Part shown: positions 1 through 9,805 of the stretch, one piece after another
Position numbering within the stretch: the first letter of the stretch is position 1
How the letters are laid out: every line of letters starts with the position of its first letter
Origin: JAEXOD01 sp963667875
GTDB taxonomy: Bacteria; Bacteroidota; Ignavibacteria; Ignavibacteriales; Melioribacteraceae
Direction of reading: 5' to 3'
DNA length: 64,000 nt
Assembly (NCBI GenBank): GCA_963667875.2
Contig: CAXXGC010000002.1
Location: 434,001 to 498,000 of the forward strand
Notes under the pieces: model-generated
Database searches by the model: none
The model's input: the letters and a program-made list of their open reading frames with translations, nothing else
What the model was told of the DNA's origin: nothing
Program-made: the position numbers and the translations under genes

Positions 1-1698
1 ATCGTTTTAAATGTATCTACATTCCGTAAATATTTTTGCTCCGATTGGTTCAAATTTTTTAATAATATACCATAATCAGATTTTAATCTTGGACTTATCT
101 CATCCGCTAAAACATGCCATAATGGAGTAAAATATGTCTGATCTGCACTATTATTATGCGAGTCGGAATGAACACATACCAAAGAGTTTCTTGTTGTAGT
201 ATCAGTATTTGATGGATCATTATCTTTATAAAAGTAATAATATTGATTTAATTCAATACCTTTTGCACCATACAATAAATCAACATTAATATTATATAAA
301 AATTGTTCTCTGGTTGGAATAACATTTAATTCATCATGTTCAGCATTAACAATCCACTTGCCGGTTTGTACGCTGCACATAAAATTAGGATCTTGTTTAT
401 TTATTTTACTTAAATGATGATCCAACATATCTCTAATATTAGCTTTCCATGATTGTAATGTGTTGCCTTCATAAGGATAATTATATATATAATTATTAAT
501 CTTGCCACCATGATAATTTGCCCTTTTATAATATTCATCAACTTTATAAATTGTGTCTGTGGGTGTTTCTTTAACTGAACCTTTCCAGCATCCTGCTATA
601 GCTGTAAATAATCTTTGCTCAAAATTACTATGGTTATATAAATAATCATCTAAAAGTTTTACACACTCTAAATTATCAATAAAATTTGGTTCGTCAATTG
701 GTGCCCATGCTATTATATCATCGGTATTATCAAAATCATCAAATTCATTATTTTGTTCTTGATTCAATTTCTCTATTGTTTCGGCAGCACCTGATTTAAG
801 CTTTCCCCCTTCCTCATCATATACTGTAACTTTGTCTACATATAAATCTAAGTAACTGAGGCCCATCCATATTACTTTAAATTGCACGTTTGGAATAACC
901 TGCCAAATATCCATCCCTGTTTGCGGATTAAATTTATATCTTGTTTCAAGAAAACTAGAAGGAACCAAGTTTTTAGTATTGTTATATTTAACCTGAAAAG
1001 TCTGCCAATTATTATAACCATTAGTAAAATCGGAGACCTTTAAAGTTATCTCATGCATTATTTTATAATGTAAAATACTCCGTTTATCTGTATATTCCGT
1101 TGAAGCCAAAATTACACATACAACATCATTATTTCCAACAGTACCGTTTTGCGGCGGTTGCGCATGATGAACAATTTTTAATCTAAAATCGGCAAAATAT
1201 GTAAAAATACTTGTATTATTAAATAGGGAATTATACAATTGATAATATCTGGGACCTTTTATTATGGTATCACTAACTGCAGTCCTATTCCTAATTGAAT
1301 GTCCATCTTCAGATAAAACACCTTCGCTGCAATCAAGATTAATTCCATAATTATCGTTACCCTCAGCTTCCCATTCTGAATAAGCCCTTTCGGAATAATA
1401 TGCAATTCCTTTTCTACTTATAGTTGCAAATACTTGATAAGGTATGACTTTAAGATTTGAATTCTCTGTTAAAGCACTATAAGCATCCGGTATCAAATCA
1501 CTACAAACTACTGCATTAACTCCTGCAACGGTCAAATCCGCAAAATTATGTTTGTCGTATAAATAATTTGCGCTGCCCCATAAATTAGCAACTATCGGAA
1601 TTCCGTTATAATCTAAAAAACTAGCACTCTGCGATAACAAGACATTGGTATCCAAAAAAAAACAGGACTAAAACACCCAATAATTTAACAATTCTCAT
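1..1698 (-). pseudogene. Secreted protein gene, frameshifted in its signal peptide and cut by the window edge
   Basis: The minus strand has an ATG at 1698 with an AGGAG box 8 nt upstream. It starts a typical signal peptide (MRIVKLLGVLVLFF) but stops at TAG 1623-1621 after 26 codons. A second frame is open from the run of nine A at 1654-1662 down to position 1 (about 550 codons) and continues past the edge. One base removed from that run would join the two frames into a normal exported protein. The long frame contains WAPIDEP at about 665-690, which resembles acid residues of TIM-barrel glycosidases, and many aromatic residues. I do not recognise the family and the C-terminus is missing. It could be a true frameshift, a phase-variable tract or a homopolymer error; the sequence cannot tell them apart. 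Confidence 0.7.
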
Positions 1699-1801
1699 AA
1701 ATATTTCTCCTTTGTTTTTCATAAAAAATTATTTTATAATTATTTTTTATTGCCGTTATTTTAAAATAAATATAAAATATTTAAAAGCAAACATTAAATT
1801 G

Positions 1802-1817
1802 TTATTATCCTAAATGG
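1802..1817. repeat. Left target-site duplication of the insertion sequence (16 bp)
   Basis: The 16 bases TTATTATCCTAAATGG directly before the left terminal repeat are repeated exactly at 3290-3305, directly after the right terminal repeat. Confidence 0.9.
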
Positions 1818-1842
1818 TGTAATAGCAAAATAGAAATGTCAC
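1818..1842. repeat. Left terminal inverted repeat (25 bp)
   Basis: It begins TGTAATAGCAAAATAG and is an exact reverse complement of 3265-3289. The core GAAATGTCACT recurs further in, ending at 1867. Confidence 0.9.
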
Positions 1843-1938
1843 TATTCGACAAAGTAGAAATGTCACTAAAAAGGTAAAATAGCGAGAAAAACATAGGACA
1901 AAGCAATAAATTTCAGATCAAAAAGAACAGGTCTGAAA

Positions 1939-3162
1939 ATGCAAAAAGAAATAAAATTAAATGTTGAAGAATTATATAAAATTAACACAATTGAACAACT
2001 CAGTAAAGGACAAATAACAATTGAAGAATGTTGTAAATTACTAAATTTAAGTAAACGTCAAATATTTCGATTAAAGAAAAAGAATAAAAAGGAAGGGGCG
2101 ATATCGATAATCCATGGGTTGAAGGGGAAAAAATCTAACCATGGTTACACGCAAAAGACAAAAGAAAAAACAATAAGTATCTATCGAAGTGAATATTGTG
2201 ATTATGGACCCACCTTGTTTAGTGAGAAACTATTAAAAAATTACAATCTGGATATAAGCCATGAAACATTAAGATTGTGGATGAGGGAAAACGCAATCAC
2301 AACATCAATGCGAAAGAAACGCCCACATAGGAAAAAGCGGGAAAGACGGACATGCTTTGGCGAACTACTACAATTTGACGGAAGCATCCATGATTGGTTT
2401 GAGGGACGTGGAGCAAATTGTTGTTTATTCCAAGCAATAGATGATGCAACAAACAGAGTTTATATACAATTTGCCGTAAGCGAAAATAGTGCAGATGCAA
2501 TGCAGGTAATGTTAGATTATGTGAGGCTTTATGGCGTCCCAAGAAGCATATATACTGATTTTGGCAGTGTTTATGCTGGCGAGGATACATTAACTGATTT
2601 TAGCAGAGCAATGAAAGAATTAGGGTGCCAATCAATTTTCGCACACTCACCACAAGCCAAAGGAAGAGTAGAACGAGGCAATAGAACACTTCAAGACCGA
2701 TTAGTAAAGGCGTTACGGGAAAAAGGGATATCGAATATTGGTGAGGCAAATAAGTACCTAATCGATGAATTTATTGATGAATACAACGAAAAATTTGCGT
2801 TAAAAACAGAAGCTCCGAATTCACATTATCTTGTAGGAGCAGTTGATTTAAGAAATATTTTTTGTTATAAAACAACTCGTCAGGTAAGAAACGATTATAC
2901 GATCACACTAAATGGGGTTTATATACAATTGTTAACAGGTGAAGCACCTTTACCAATGCCGAGAAAAGAAGTTCAGATAAGTAAGTGGCTTGATGATAGT
3001 TTGCATATATATTACAACGATAAAGAACTGTCCTATAAAATACTTAACTCAAAACCCAAATCAATCCATAAAACTGTTAGAAAGCCAAAATCAGAACATC
3101 CATGGCGAACGCTAAATAAGAACATGTTTAAGCCTAAGCACAGCAAAAGGGGCAATAAATAG
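1939..3162 (+). CDS. IS1202-group (ISNCY) transposase
   Basis: DDE transposase of 407 residues. The N-terminus (about 15-65) is a helix-turn-helix with the family pattern of sorting and recognition helices followed by HGLKGKKSN. A DDE core follows at about 140-270, with D147 in QFDGS, D207 in YTDFGS and E245 in KGRVERGNRT. The phrase HDWFEGRG after the first Asp is typical of ISNCY/IS1202 transposases and separates it from IS3 and IS481. The C-terminal 100 residues are basic. The ATG at 1939 was chosen because it gives the full N-terminal HTH and lies just inside the left-end repeats. It is the only gene in the element and looks intact. A hairpin overlaps its stop codon. Confidence 0.93.
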   Translation: MQKEIKLNVEELYKINTIEQLSKGQITIEECCKLLNLSKRQIFRLKKKNKKEGAISIIHGLKGKKSNHGYTQKTKEKTISIYRSEYCDYGPTLFSEKLLKNYNLDISHETLRLWMRENAITTSMRKKRPHRKKRERRTCFGELLQFDGSIHDWFEGRGANCCLFQAIDDATNRVYIQFAVSENSADAMQVMLDYVRLYGVPRSIYTDFGSVYAGEDTLTDFSRAMKELGCQSIFAHSPQAKGRVERGNRTLQDRLVKALREKGISNIGEANKYLIDEFIDEYNEKFALKTEAPNSHYLVGAVDLRNIFCYKTTRQVRNDYTITLNGVYIQLLTGEAPLPMPRKEVQISKWLDDSLHIYYNDKELSYKILNSKPKSIHKTVRKPKSEHPWRTLNKNMFKPKHSKRGNK

Positions 3163-3208
3163 GGGTAACTTCAGTCGGACTACGTCCTCCTTCGTTACCC
3201 CTATTTAT
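3155..3208. terminator. Hairpin overlapping the transposase stop codon
   Basis: A perfect 15-bp inverted repeat pairs 3155-3169 with 3194-3208 around a 24-nt loop that holds a smaller GGAC/GTCC hairpin. The stop TAG (3160-3162) lies inside the left arm. The run of A after it makes this a good rho-independent terminator for transcripts entering from the right (minus strand). For the transposase mRNA it is a 3' structure without a U-tract. Confidence 0.65.
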
Positions 3209-3264
3209 AAAAAAAAAAAAAAATGAATTCTGTTCATTAATGACATTTCTATTTTGCTGAAACG

Positions 3265-3289
3265 GTGACATTTCTATTTTGCTATTACA
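3265..3289. repeat. Right terminal inverted repeat (25 bp)
   Basis: Exact reverse complement of 1818-1842, ending in TTGCTATTACA. An inner partial copy lies at 3239-3259. Confidence 0.9.
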
Positions 3290-3305
3290 TTATTATCCTA
3301 AATGG
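3290..3305. repeat. Right target-site duplication of the insertion sequence (16 bp)
   Basis: Exact copy of 1802-1817. The remaining bases up to the next gene at 3494 are AT-rich and show no clear feature. Confidence 0.9.
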
Positions 3306-3493
3306 TACTCGGAAATTAGAAATATTATATAATTTACATCAACATAACTAGTTTAATTTTAGATAAAACGCTGCTAATTTAGTTATCCATCTTAAAATCA
3401 ACAAAATCATTTTAATTACTCATTAGCTTTTTTTGTATTTTTTAAAAACTTTTGTTAAGTTTAAAAACAAACTAAAAAAAATTTCCAAGGCGT

Positions 3494-4483
3494 ATGAATA
3501 TACTCATTGTTGAAGATAATCCTTCAAGCAGAACCTTATTACGTAGAATTGTAAAAAGAACAAATTCAACTAATGTTGTTTGTTGCGATAATGGCAATCA
3601 GGCAATAGAGGTATTAAAAAAAGAAAAATTTGATGTTATTTTAACTGACTGGATGATGCCCGAAATGGATGGTATCGAATTAATTCAGTATATTCGAAAA
3701 TCTATACAGCCGCAGCCTATTATTATAATGATTACCGCTTTGTCTTCGCGTGAAGCTCAAAATAAAGCAATGGCAGCCGGAGCCGATGATTATATTTCCA
3801 AACCGTATAACGCAAATGATGTTTTGATTAAGATAGAAAACGCGGTTTTAAAGAACAGCACCTCATTTATTGATAAAGAAACAGAAAAAATTAACATATC
3901 AAAAAAAAGTCTTCCTTATTTTGGAATATGTGTTGCCGCAAGTACAGGAGGACCACCAGCTTTATTAAAGTTTTTTTCACTGGTAAAACCTACAACAAAA
4001 GCAGCCTTTTTTGTTGTTTTACATGCCCCAATTTGGATGCTTGAATCATTTACCGAAAGATTACAGACCGAAACAAAAATGAAGGTGGTTTTAGGGAAAG
4101 AAGGTTATGCAATTAAACCGGGTGAAATTTATTTGGCTCCCGGCGATAGACACATGATTATTCATCCGTCAACAAAAACTATTGTATTATCGGATGCACC
4201 TCCCGAAAATTTTGTTCGACCATCGGCAGATCCGTTATTTAAAAGTACTGCCGAAAATTTTGGAAAAAAAACTATTGGGGTTGTTTTAACAGGTATGGGA
4301 CATGATGGTACAATAGGCTGCGGGTATGTAAACGCTGCGGGCGGATTTGTAATTGCCCAAAATCCTGCAACAGCTTTATTAAATTCGATGCCAAAAAGTG
4401 TTGTCGATTTGCGGCTTGCAAAAGTAATTGCGGAATTAGAAGAAATTCCCGGAATTATTGATGCATGTATTAACAAGGTTTAG
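3494..4483 (+). CDS. REC-CheB: response regulator fused to a chemotaxis methylesterase
   Basis: Receiver domain at residues 1-120 (acidic pocket from ED at 7-8, phospho-acceptor D52 in TDWMMP, K103 in SKPY) followed by a CheB catalytic domain at about 140-325. The catalytic triad of the family is visible: S150 in AASTGGP, H177 in LHAP and D271 in GMGHDG. The family removes methyl groups from glutamates of chemoreceptors, activated by phosphorylation of the receiver. No cheA, cheW, cheR or receptor is next to it, so it is an orphan here. The window's full chemosensory operon is 50 kb away and has its own CheB. It converges with the hybrid kinase gene, and the two stop codons overlap by 4 bp (4480-4483). 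Confidence 0.9.
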   Translation: MNILIVEDNPSSRTLLRRIVKRTNSTNVVCCDNGNQAIEVLKKEKFDVILTDWMMPEMDGIELIQYIRKSIQPQPIIIMITALSSREAQNKAMAAGADDYISKPYNANDVLIKIENAVLKNSTSFIDKETEKINISKKSLPYFGICVAASTGGPPALLKFFSLVKPTTKAAFFVVLHAPIWMLESFTERLQTETKMKVVLGKEGYAIKPGEIYLAPGDRHMIIHPSTKTIVLSDAPPENFVRPSADPLFKSTAENFGKKTIGVVLTGMGHDGTIGCGYVNAAGGFVIAQNPATALLNSMPKSVVDLRLAKVIAELEEIPGIIDACINKV

Positions 4484-7400
4484 TTTTTACTTAAATGCCT
4501 TTTTATCTTTTTTTCGAAACCATCAACAAGCATATTAAACGAATTAAGAAGATTAATTATCTGTTCCATATCAATACTTTCCGCAGCCTTTAATAAATTA
4601 TTCCCCCAGCTTGTAAATAAAATAAGATCATTTTTTTCGCCCAGGGAAATAATTTCTTGTGCAAATTCTTCAATATGCGTAATTACAAAGGTGTTTTTTA
4701 ATGTTGTAATACGAGGAAGATGTTTTGTTTTTAAATTTAATAAAAGTTCTAAAAAGTTTTTATTTGGATGTTTGGAAATATCTATATAATCCCATGAATT
4801 TAATTTGGTGCTTTTATTTTCGTCATTATCAGCAATATCAGTGTAACTATATTTTAAGTATTTCATTAATTCTTTTATTAATTCACTTTTACTGACCGGT
4901 TTTTTTAAAAAACTGCTAAAACCGGCTTCCAAACCAAACTGCAAATTATCAGCAACAATGGCGGATAAAGCAATAATAGGAATCCATCTTGTTTTTTCTT
5001 CACTTTTTATAATCTTACAGGCTTCAACCCCGTCAATTTTGGGCATTTTTAAATCCATTAAAATCAGATCCGGATTTTTTTCAAGGGCAAGTTTTATAGC
5101 TTCCTCACCATCTTTTGCTTCCAAAATAATACAATTAACATTGCTCAAATAAGCCCGTAAAAGTTTTCTGTTAATTTCCGCATCATCAACAACTAACACT
5201 AACTGTTGATTAAATACAACTGAGTCGTTAATTGGTTTATTTTTTTCTGTTCCGTTATTCAAATCATCTTTTAAATAACTAACATTAGGTATTAAAAACG
5301 AAAATATCGATCCCTCATTAACTTTACTTTCTACATTTAAACTGCCGTTCATCATTTCAACCAGCCGCTTTGTAATTGAAAGTCCCAAACCGGTTCCGCC
5401 GTATTTCCTTTCTGTATTACTGTCTAACTGAAAAAAGGATTCAAATATTTTATTTTTTAATTCACCTGAAATTCCAATACCTGTATCAGCTACACTTACA
5501 AATAAATCAACTGTTTGTTTATTAACGTTAATATTTTGCAGCTTAAATGTAACTTTAATTGATCCTTTTGTGGTAAATTTAACTGCGTTGCCAATTAAAT
5601 TTACTAATATTTGGCGTAATCTAACTTCATCAATTTTAATTATTAATGGAAGTGAAGGATCAATGTCAACAATCATTTCCATTTTTTTTTCATTTACCTG
5701 CTCAATAAAAAGCTCACTTATTTCGTAAACAGCATCTTTAATTTTTGTTGATTCATAATTAAGTTTTAATGTACCCGATTCAATTTTTGACAAATCAAGA
5801 ATATCGTTAATTAAAGTAAGCAGCATTTTTCCGCTTGAGATAATCGATTGGATATAACTTTTGTATTTTGGTTCTGTTATTTCTCCATTTAATAACTCTG
5901 CAAAACCAAGCACCGAATTCATTGGGGTTTTTATTTCGTGAGTCATATTTGCTAAAAACAAACTTTTAGCCAAATTTGCTTTTTCCGCTTCAATTTTAGC
6001 TTTTTCAAGTTCATTTAAAACAATCTTTTTATTTTCAATTTCATCAACTAATAATTTATTGGATTCTGTAATTTGGCTTGTTTTTTGTATTACAAGCTTT
6101 TCTAAATTTTCCCTTTGTTTTTTTGTATTTTGAGTTTTTGCATGTATAAATCCAATTATTAATCCCGTAATAGTTAAGGTCATCATAATAATAAACCACC
6201 ACGTTTTATAAAATGGCGGAACTACTACTATTTTTATGGTTAATCCTTTTTTATTCCAAATTCCATCATCATTAGAGCCAATAATCTTAAGATAATATGT
6301 GCCGGATGCTAAATTAGTAAAGGTTACATCGCGTTTGTCGTGCAAATATATCCAATCGTCATTAAAACCAACTAATTTATACGAATATTTATTTTTTAAA
6401 GAATGGTAATAATTTAGTGCTGCAAATTCAAAAGAGAAAACATTATCTCCTGGATATAAAACAAACTCGTCCATAAAAGCAACGTCTTTTTTATTAATAA
6501 CAGGTTTGTTAAATATTTTAAAAGATGTTAATACAATATTTGGAATTTTTGTATTTATTTTAATTTGATTAGGCTTAAAAAAAGTTAGTCCGCTTATGCC
6601 CCCAAAAAATAAAGTACCATCGGGTGATTTAAAGTGTGCGTTTCTATTAAATTCATTCCCTTGTAAACCATCGGATTGATCAAAATTAATAAAAGTATTG
6701 TTTTTATAATTAAATTTTGATAGACCAATGTTAGTACTAAGCCATAAATTATTGTCATCATCTTCCAAAATGCCATATACTATATCATTTGGCAGTCCGT
6801 TTTTTGACGTGAAAATCTTAAATTTTTGCGTTTTTCTATTAAAAAGATTAAGTCCCCCGCCCCATGTTGCTATCCAAAAATTCCCAGCTTTATCTTCGTA
6901 TATTGAATTAATTTGATTATTACTTAAAGAATTTATGTTTTGCGGATTATTAACATATTTAACAAATCCGTTTGTTTTCTCGTCATAATACGAAAATCCG
7001 CCTAAATCGGAACCAATCCATATTTTGCCCTCTTTATCCATAAATAAAGTTTTTATACTTCCAAGTTGAATACTTGATGGATTGTTCCTATCATATTTAA
7101 ACAGTTCCACATGCAATAAATCCTTGCTTATTCTCATTGCACCCGAAACTGTTCCCATCCATAATCTTCCTTCCTTATCATATAATAAAGCGTAAATTTG
7201 AGAAAATGTAATAGCTTCAATTGAATTTTCAAATGGTAATTTAATTGTGTAAAATAACTTCTTTTCTACATCAAATTTAAATAATCCCTGTCCTTCCGAA
7301 CCAATCCATATATATTTTTGCGGCTCAGTAAAATCTTTTATCATGGTATAAACTAAATCGGATGGTAGAACCGATGATGGCGAAGTTTTAATAACCGCAT

Positions 7401-8607
7401 ATGTGCTTGGGGTTTTAAGAACCGAAATATTAAATTGTTTTTTATCCAAATAATTTAACCCGCCATAACCTCCAATAAAAACCCCGTCATTATCTAAAGA
7501 ATAAATTGAACGAATGCTGGAGAAACTTAAACCGTTTTTATCTTCATTTTTTTTTAAAATTGTATGGAAACTTTTTGCCCCGGGTGACAAATAAAAAATT
7601 CCGTTTCCATTAGTACCAATCCATAAAATGCCATTGCGGTCACAATAAAATCTAGAGAAATTAGTTAGATGAGGGATATTAGAATTTTCCGAATTATATA
7701 ATAACATTTTGTTTGTTTTATAATTATAATTGGCCAAGCCGCTTGCATCCGAACCAAACCAAAGTTCCTCCTTTTTAACTTGAGCCAAACTTCTTGTATA
7801 CCCTAATATTTTACCAACATTTTCTTTCGAAATTAGTTGTTTTCCTTCAGATCTATTTGCACCTACAATTACCGGAGTGTTTGTTATTTCGTTAAAACAT
7901 ACTTCGTTATTTAATGTTCTAAAAATAGAAGTAACCGCAAAATCATTTAGCTTTTTCTTTGTTATTGAATCATAAACTTTGTGACCTGCTATTTTCTTTT
8001 TATCGGGATAAATTATATTTATACCTGTTTTTGTTGAACCCACCCAAATATTATTATCTATTTCGGCTAATGTATAAATTTCATTATCAACAACCAATTT
8101 GCCAAATTCATCGACCGTAAAAAATCTTTCAATTTTTCTTGAGGTAATATTTATTTTATAAATAATTCCGCTTCTTGTAGCCGCCCACAAAAAACCATTC
8201 GAATCGTATAACAACTTTTTAATTATATTATCGTTATTGTCTGTTTGGGGCAATTTAAAATTTTCAAATTTATTGTTTTTTCTATCAAAAATGTATAACC
8301 CTGCCTGAGTTCCAATCCATAACCTATCGGTATTATCTTCTATAACATCTGTTATGTTGTTGCTGCCAATTGAGTTTGAATTATCATACTCCTTTCTGTA
8401 GATGGTAAACGAATAACCGTCATATTTATTTAATCCGTCATTTGTACCAAACCACATCAATCCTTTATTATCCTGTAATATGCAAGTAACGGAATTTTGT
8501 GATAGTCCGTTATCAACCGATAACCTTTCAAATCTTGTATAACCCGATTGAGGATATATAATTGTACAAACTGACAGCCAAATTAAAAAGGAATAAATAT
8601 ATTTCAA
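4480..8607 (-). CDS. Giant hybrid histidine kinase: periplasmic two-component-regulator propeller, kinase, receiver
   Basis: 1375 residues. A signal peptide (1-20) precedes about 14 Reg_prop propeller blades (about 25-690), seen as repeated LWIGT / GLNKYDG-like motifs, then a Y_Y_Y domain (about 720-795) and one membrane helix (804-826). Inside the cell come a coiled coil, HisKA with H890 in NMTHEIKTP, HATPase (N-box near 1005, GGTGLGLS near 1070) and a receiver with D1185 in LILMDLKMP. The last 100 residues are helical and resemble the degenerate Hpt-like tails of many hybrid kinases, but show no HxxKG motif. It lacks the AraC DNA-binding domain of classic Bacteroidetes HTCS, so its output must pass to another protein. 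The TTG start at 8607 was chosen for the GAGG box 6 nt upstream. It lies 15 bp downstream of a secreted TIM-barrel-like gene, perhaps a functional link. Confidence 0.88.
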   Translation of the reverse strand: MKYIYSFLIWLSVCTIIYPQSGYTRFERLSVDNGLSQNSVTCILQDNKGLMWFGTNDGLNKYDGYSFTIYRKEYDNSNSIGSNNITDVIEDNTDRLWIGTQAGLYIFDRKNNKFENFKLPQTDNNDNIIKKLLYDSNGFLWAATRSGIIYKINITSRKIERFFTVDEFGKLVVDNEIYTLAEIDNNIWVGSTKTGINIIYPDKKKIAGHKVYDSITKKKLNDFAVTSIFRTLNNEVCFNEITNTPVIVGANRSEGKQLISKENVGKILGYTRSLAQVKKEELWFGSDASGLANYNYKTNKMLLYNSENSNIPHLTNFSRFYCDRNGILWIGTNGNGIFYLSPGAKSFHTILKKNEDKNGLSFSSIRSIYSLDNDGVFIGGYGGLNYLDKKQFNISVLKTPSTYAVIKTSPSSVLPSDLVYTMIKDFTEPQKYIWIGSEGQGLFKFDVEKKLFYTIKLPFENSIEAITFSQIYALLYDKEGRLWMGTVSGAMRISKDLLHVELFKYDRNNPSSIQLGSIKTLFMDKEGKIWIGSDLGGFSYYDEKTNGFVKYVNNPQNINSLSNNQINSIYEDKAGNFWIATWGGGLNLFNRKTQKFKIFTSKNGLPNDIVYGILEDDDNNLWLSTNIGLSKFNYKNNTFINFDQSDGLQGNEFNRNAHFKSPDGTLFFGGISGLTFFKPNQIKINTKIPNIVLTSFKIFNKPVINKKDVAFMDEFVLYPGDNVFSFEFAALNYYHSLKNKYSYKLVGFNDDWIYLHDKRDVTFTNLASGTYYLKIIGSNDDGIWNKKGLTIKIVVVPPFYKTWWFIIMMTLTITGLIIGFIHAKTQNTKKQRENLEKLVIQKTSQITESNKLLVDEIENKKIVLNELEKAKIEAEKANLAKSLFLANMTHEIKTPMNSVLGFAELLNGEITEPKYKSYIQSIISSGKMLLTLINDILDLSKIESGTLKLNYESTKIKDAVYEISELFIEQVNEKKMEMIVDIDPSLPLIIKIDEVRLRQILVNLIGNAVKFTTKGSIKVTFKLQNINVNKQTVDLFVSVADTGIGISGELKNKIFESFFQLDSNTERKYGGTGLGLSITKRLVEMMNGSLNVESKVNEGSIFSFLIPNVSYLKDDLNNGTEKNKPINDSVVFNQQLVLVVDDAEINRKLLRAYLSNVNCIILEAKDGEEAIKLALEKNPDLILMDLKMPKIDGVEACKIIKSEEKTRWIPIIALSAIVADNLQFGLEAGFSSFLKKPVSKSELIKELMKYLKYSYTDIADNDENKSTKLNSWDYIDISKHPNKNFLELLLNLKTKHLPRITTLKNTFVITHIEEFAQEIISLGEKNDLILFTSWGNNLLKAAESIDMEQIINLLNSFNMLVDGFEKKIKRHLSKN

Positions 8608-8622
8608 TTTTTACCTCAAAGT

Positions 8623-9789
8623 TTATTTTAACAGCATAATTTTTTCACTCTTATTAAAGTGTTTGTTATTGCTGAAATAAGATATATTAACAATATATAT
8701 GCCCGATGATAAACTACTTCCAAAAAATTTAATTTCGTGTTTTCCTTTATTTAGGAAATCATCCATAATCACTGCTATTTCTTCCCCTTGAATATTATAT
8801 ACAACTCCTTTTACATATCCATCATTAGGTATATTAAATTTAATAGTAGTTGAAGGATTAAAAGGATTAGGGTAATTTTGATACAATTCAAAATCATTAA
8901 ACACCATGTTATTCTCTTCAACATCCGATAGAGGGAATACTTCTTCAATAGTAAAATCCACCCAAAATATTCCATAACAATTAGATACTCCCGTAAATAA
9001 GGAATTTCCGATTGTTTTTATAGGATCATTTAATACCGACCACCAATCCCTGTCGATAGGATATCCAAATTGAAAAGCTACTTTATTAGGTTTAAATTTA
9101 TTGCCCCACGCTTTAAATTCACTAATCATCGAATTTAATGAAACAAAATCCTGACTGTCATCAACAAATAAAATATTTCCGCGGTAAGCTGGGGGCATCC
9201 AAGCTTGTCCGTAATGTTTTAAAAATAATGTATAATCAGGATTAATCGATTTAACTTTAAGTTCCCATCTTTTTGCTTCAACATCAGTCACTTTTCTGCC
9301 GCCCGAACTGGATTGAGCATTAAACCATTCAACATCAACCCCAAAACCTACAACACAAGGATGATGTTTATATTTATTTAAAACAATATGTATCAAGGTA
9401 TCAACACTTGCGGCTCCCGGTTCAACCTGAAGCCAAACTTTAATTCCCTCTTGATCAAATCTATTTAGATATACTTCATTTTGGTCGCCGCTAATAAAGC
9501 TAATATAAGGATAATTACCCCCTGGATTTGAAAAATTTAACTGAGTTTCACCATTATCCATATAAAGACTTACTATCCAGATTGAGGCCGGAGCTGTACC
9601 GGTAAACTTGCCCGAAATAAAATGTCCTGCATTAGCCCAATAATTTGGTACAGGAAATTGATTATTTGGATAACTTTGCAATATCCTTGAAGCCCTAAAT
9701 CCGGCTATTTTATTACTGTCAGTTAATTCCGTTTGACCAAATATATTTATCGAAACTAAACATAATAATATCAACAATTTTTTTTTCAT
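8623..9789 (-). CDS. Secreted TIM-barrel-like protein with T9SS sorting domain
   Basis: 388 residues: signal peptide 1-18, a central domain at about 25-290 and a C-terminal type IX sorting domain at about 300-388 starting NYPNPFNPSTTIKF and ending in a KIMLLK-type tail. The central domain has evenly spaced hydrophobic strands ending in acidic or aromatic residues (WLQVEPG 119-125, GVDVEW 150-155, LFVDDS 207-212, FWVDF 275-279). That pattern suits a TIM-barrel glycosidase with D152/E154 as possible catalytic acids. I cannot assign a family or substrate. It sits between the Cys/His secreted gene and the hybrid kinase, with gaps of about 15 bp, so it is probably co-transcribed. It is expected at the cell surface or outside the cell. 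Confidence 0.75.
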   Translation of the reverse strand: MKKKLLILLCLVSINIFGQTELTDSNKIAGFRASRILQSYPNNQFPVPNYWANAGHFISGKFTGTAPASIWIVSLYMDNGETQLNFSNPGGNYPYISFISGDQNEVYLNRFDQEGIKVWLQVEPGAASVDTLIHIVLNKYKHHPCVVGFGVDVEWFNAQSSSGGRKVTDVEAKRWELKVKSINPDYTLFLKHYGQAWMPPAYRGNILFVDDSQDFVSLNSMISEFKAWGNKFKPNKVAFQFGYPIDRDWWSVLNDPIKTIGNSLFTGVSNCYGIFWVDFTIEEVFPLSDVEENNMVFNDFELYQNYPNPFNPSTTIKFNIPNDGYVKGVVYNIQGEEIAVIMDDFLNKGKHEIKFFGSSLSSGIYIVNISYFSNNKHFNKSEKIMLLK

Positions 9790-9805
9790 AATATTTTATA
9801 CCGTA

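Larger units (their letters stand above)
1818..3289 (+). mobile_element. Intact IS1202-group (ISNCY) insertion sequence, 1472 bp
   Basis: The element is bounded by perfect 25-bp inverted repeats at 1818-1842 and 3265-3289 (TGT...ACA ends), carries one transposase gene and is flanked by an exact 16-bp direct repeat. A second, inner copy of the repeat core GAAATGTCA lies inside each end (1851-1867 and 3239-3259), probably extra transposase-binding sites. From the IS1202 family literature as I recall it, target duplications of about 15-18 bp mark the ISTde1 subgroup, so the length here fits. Intact ends, an open transposase and an undecayed duplication point to a recent insertion. Confidence 0.9.

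Noticed and set aside
2297..2590. Antisense frame within the transposase
   Set aside because: It lies entirely inside the well-supported transposase, with no RBS and low-complexity His/Leu content.
1939..3162. IS3 or IS481 family assignment for the transposase
   Set aside because: The single full-length frame, the HDWFEGRG motif, long inverted repeats and a 16-bp duplication point to the IS1202/ISNCY group instead.
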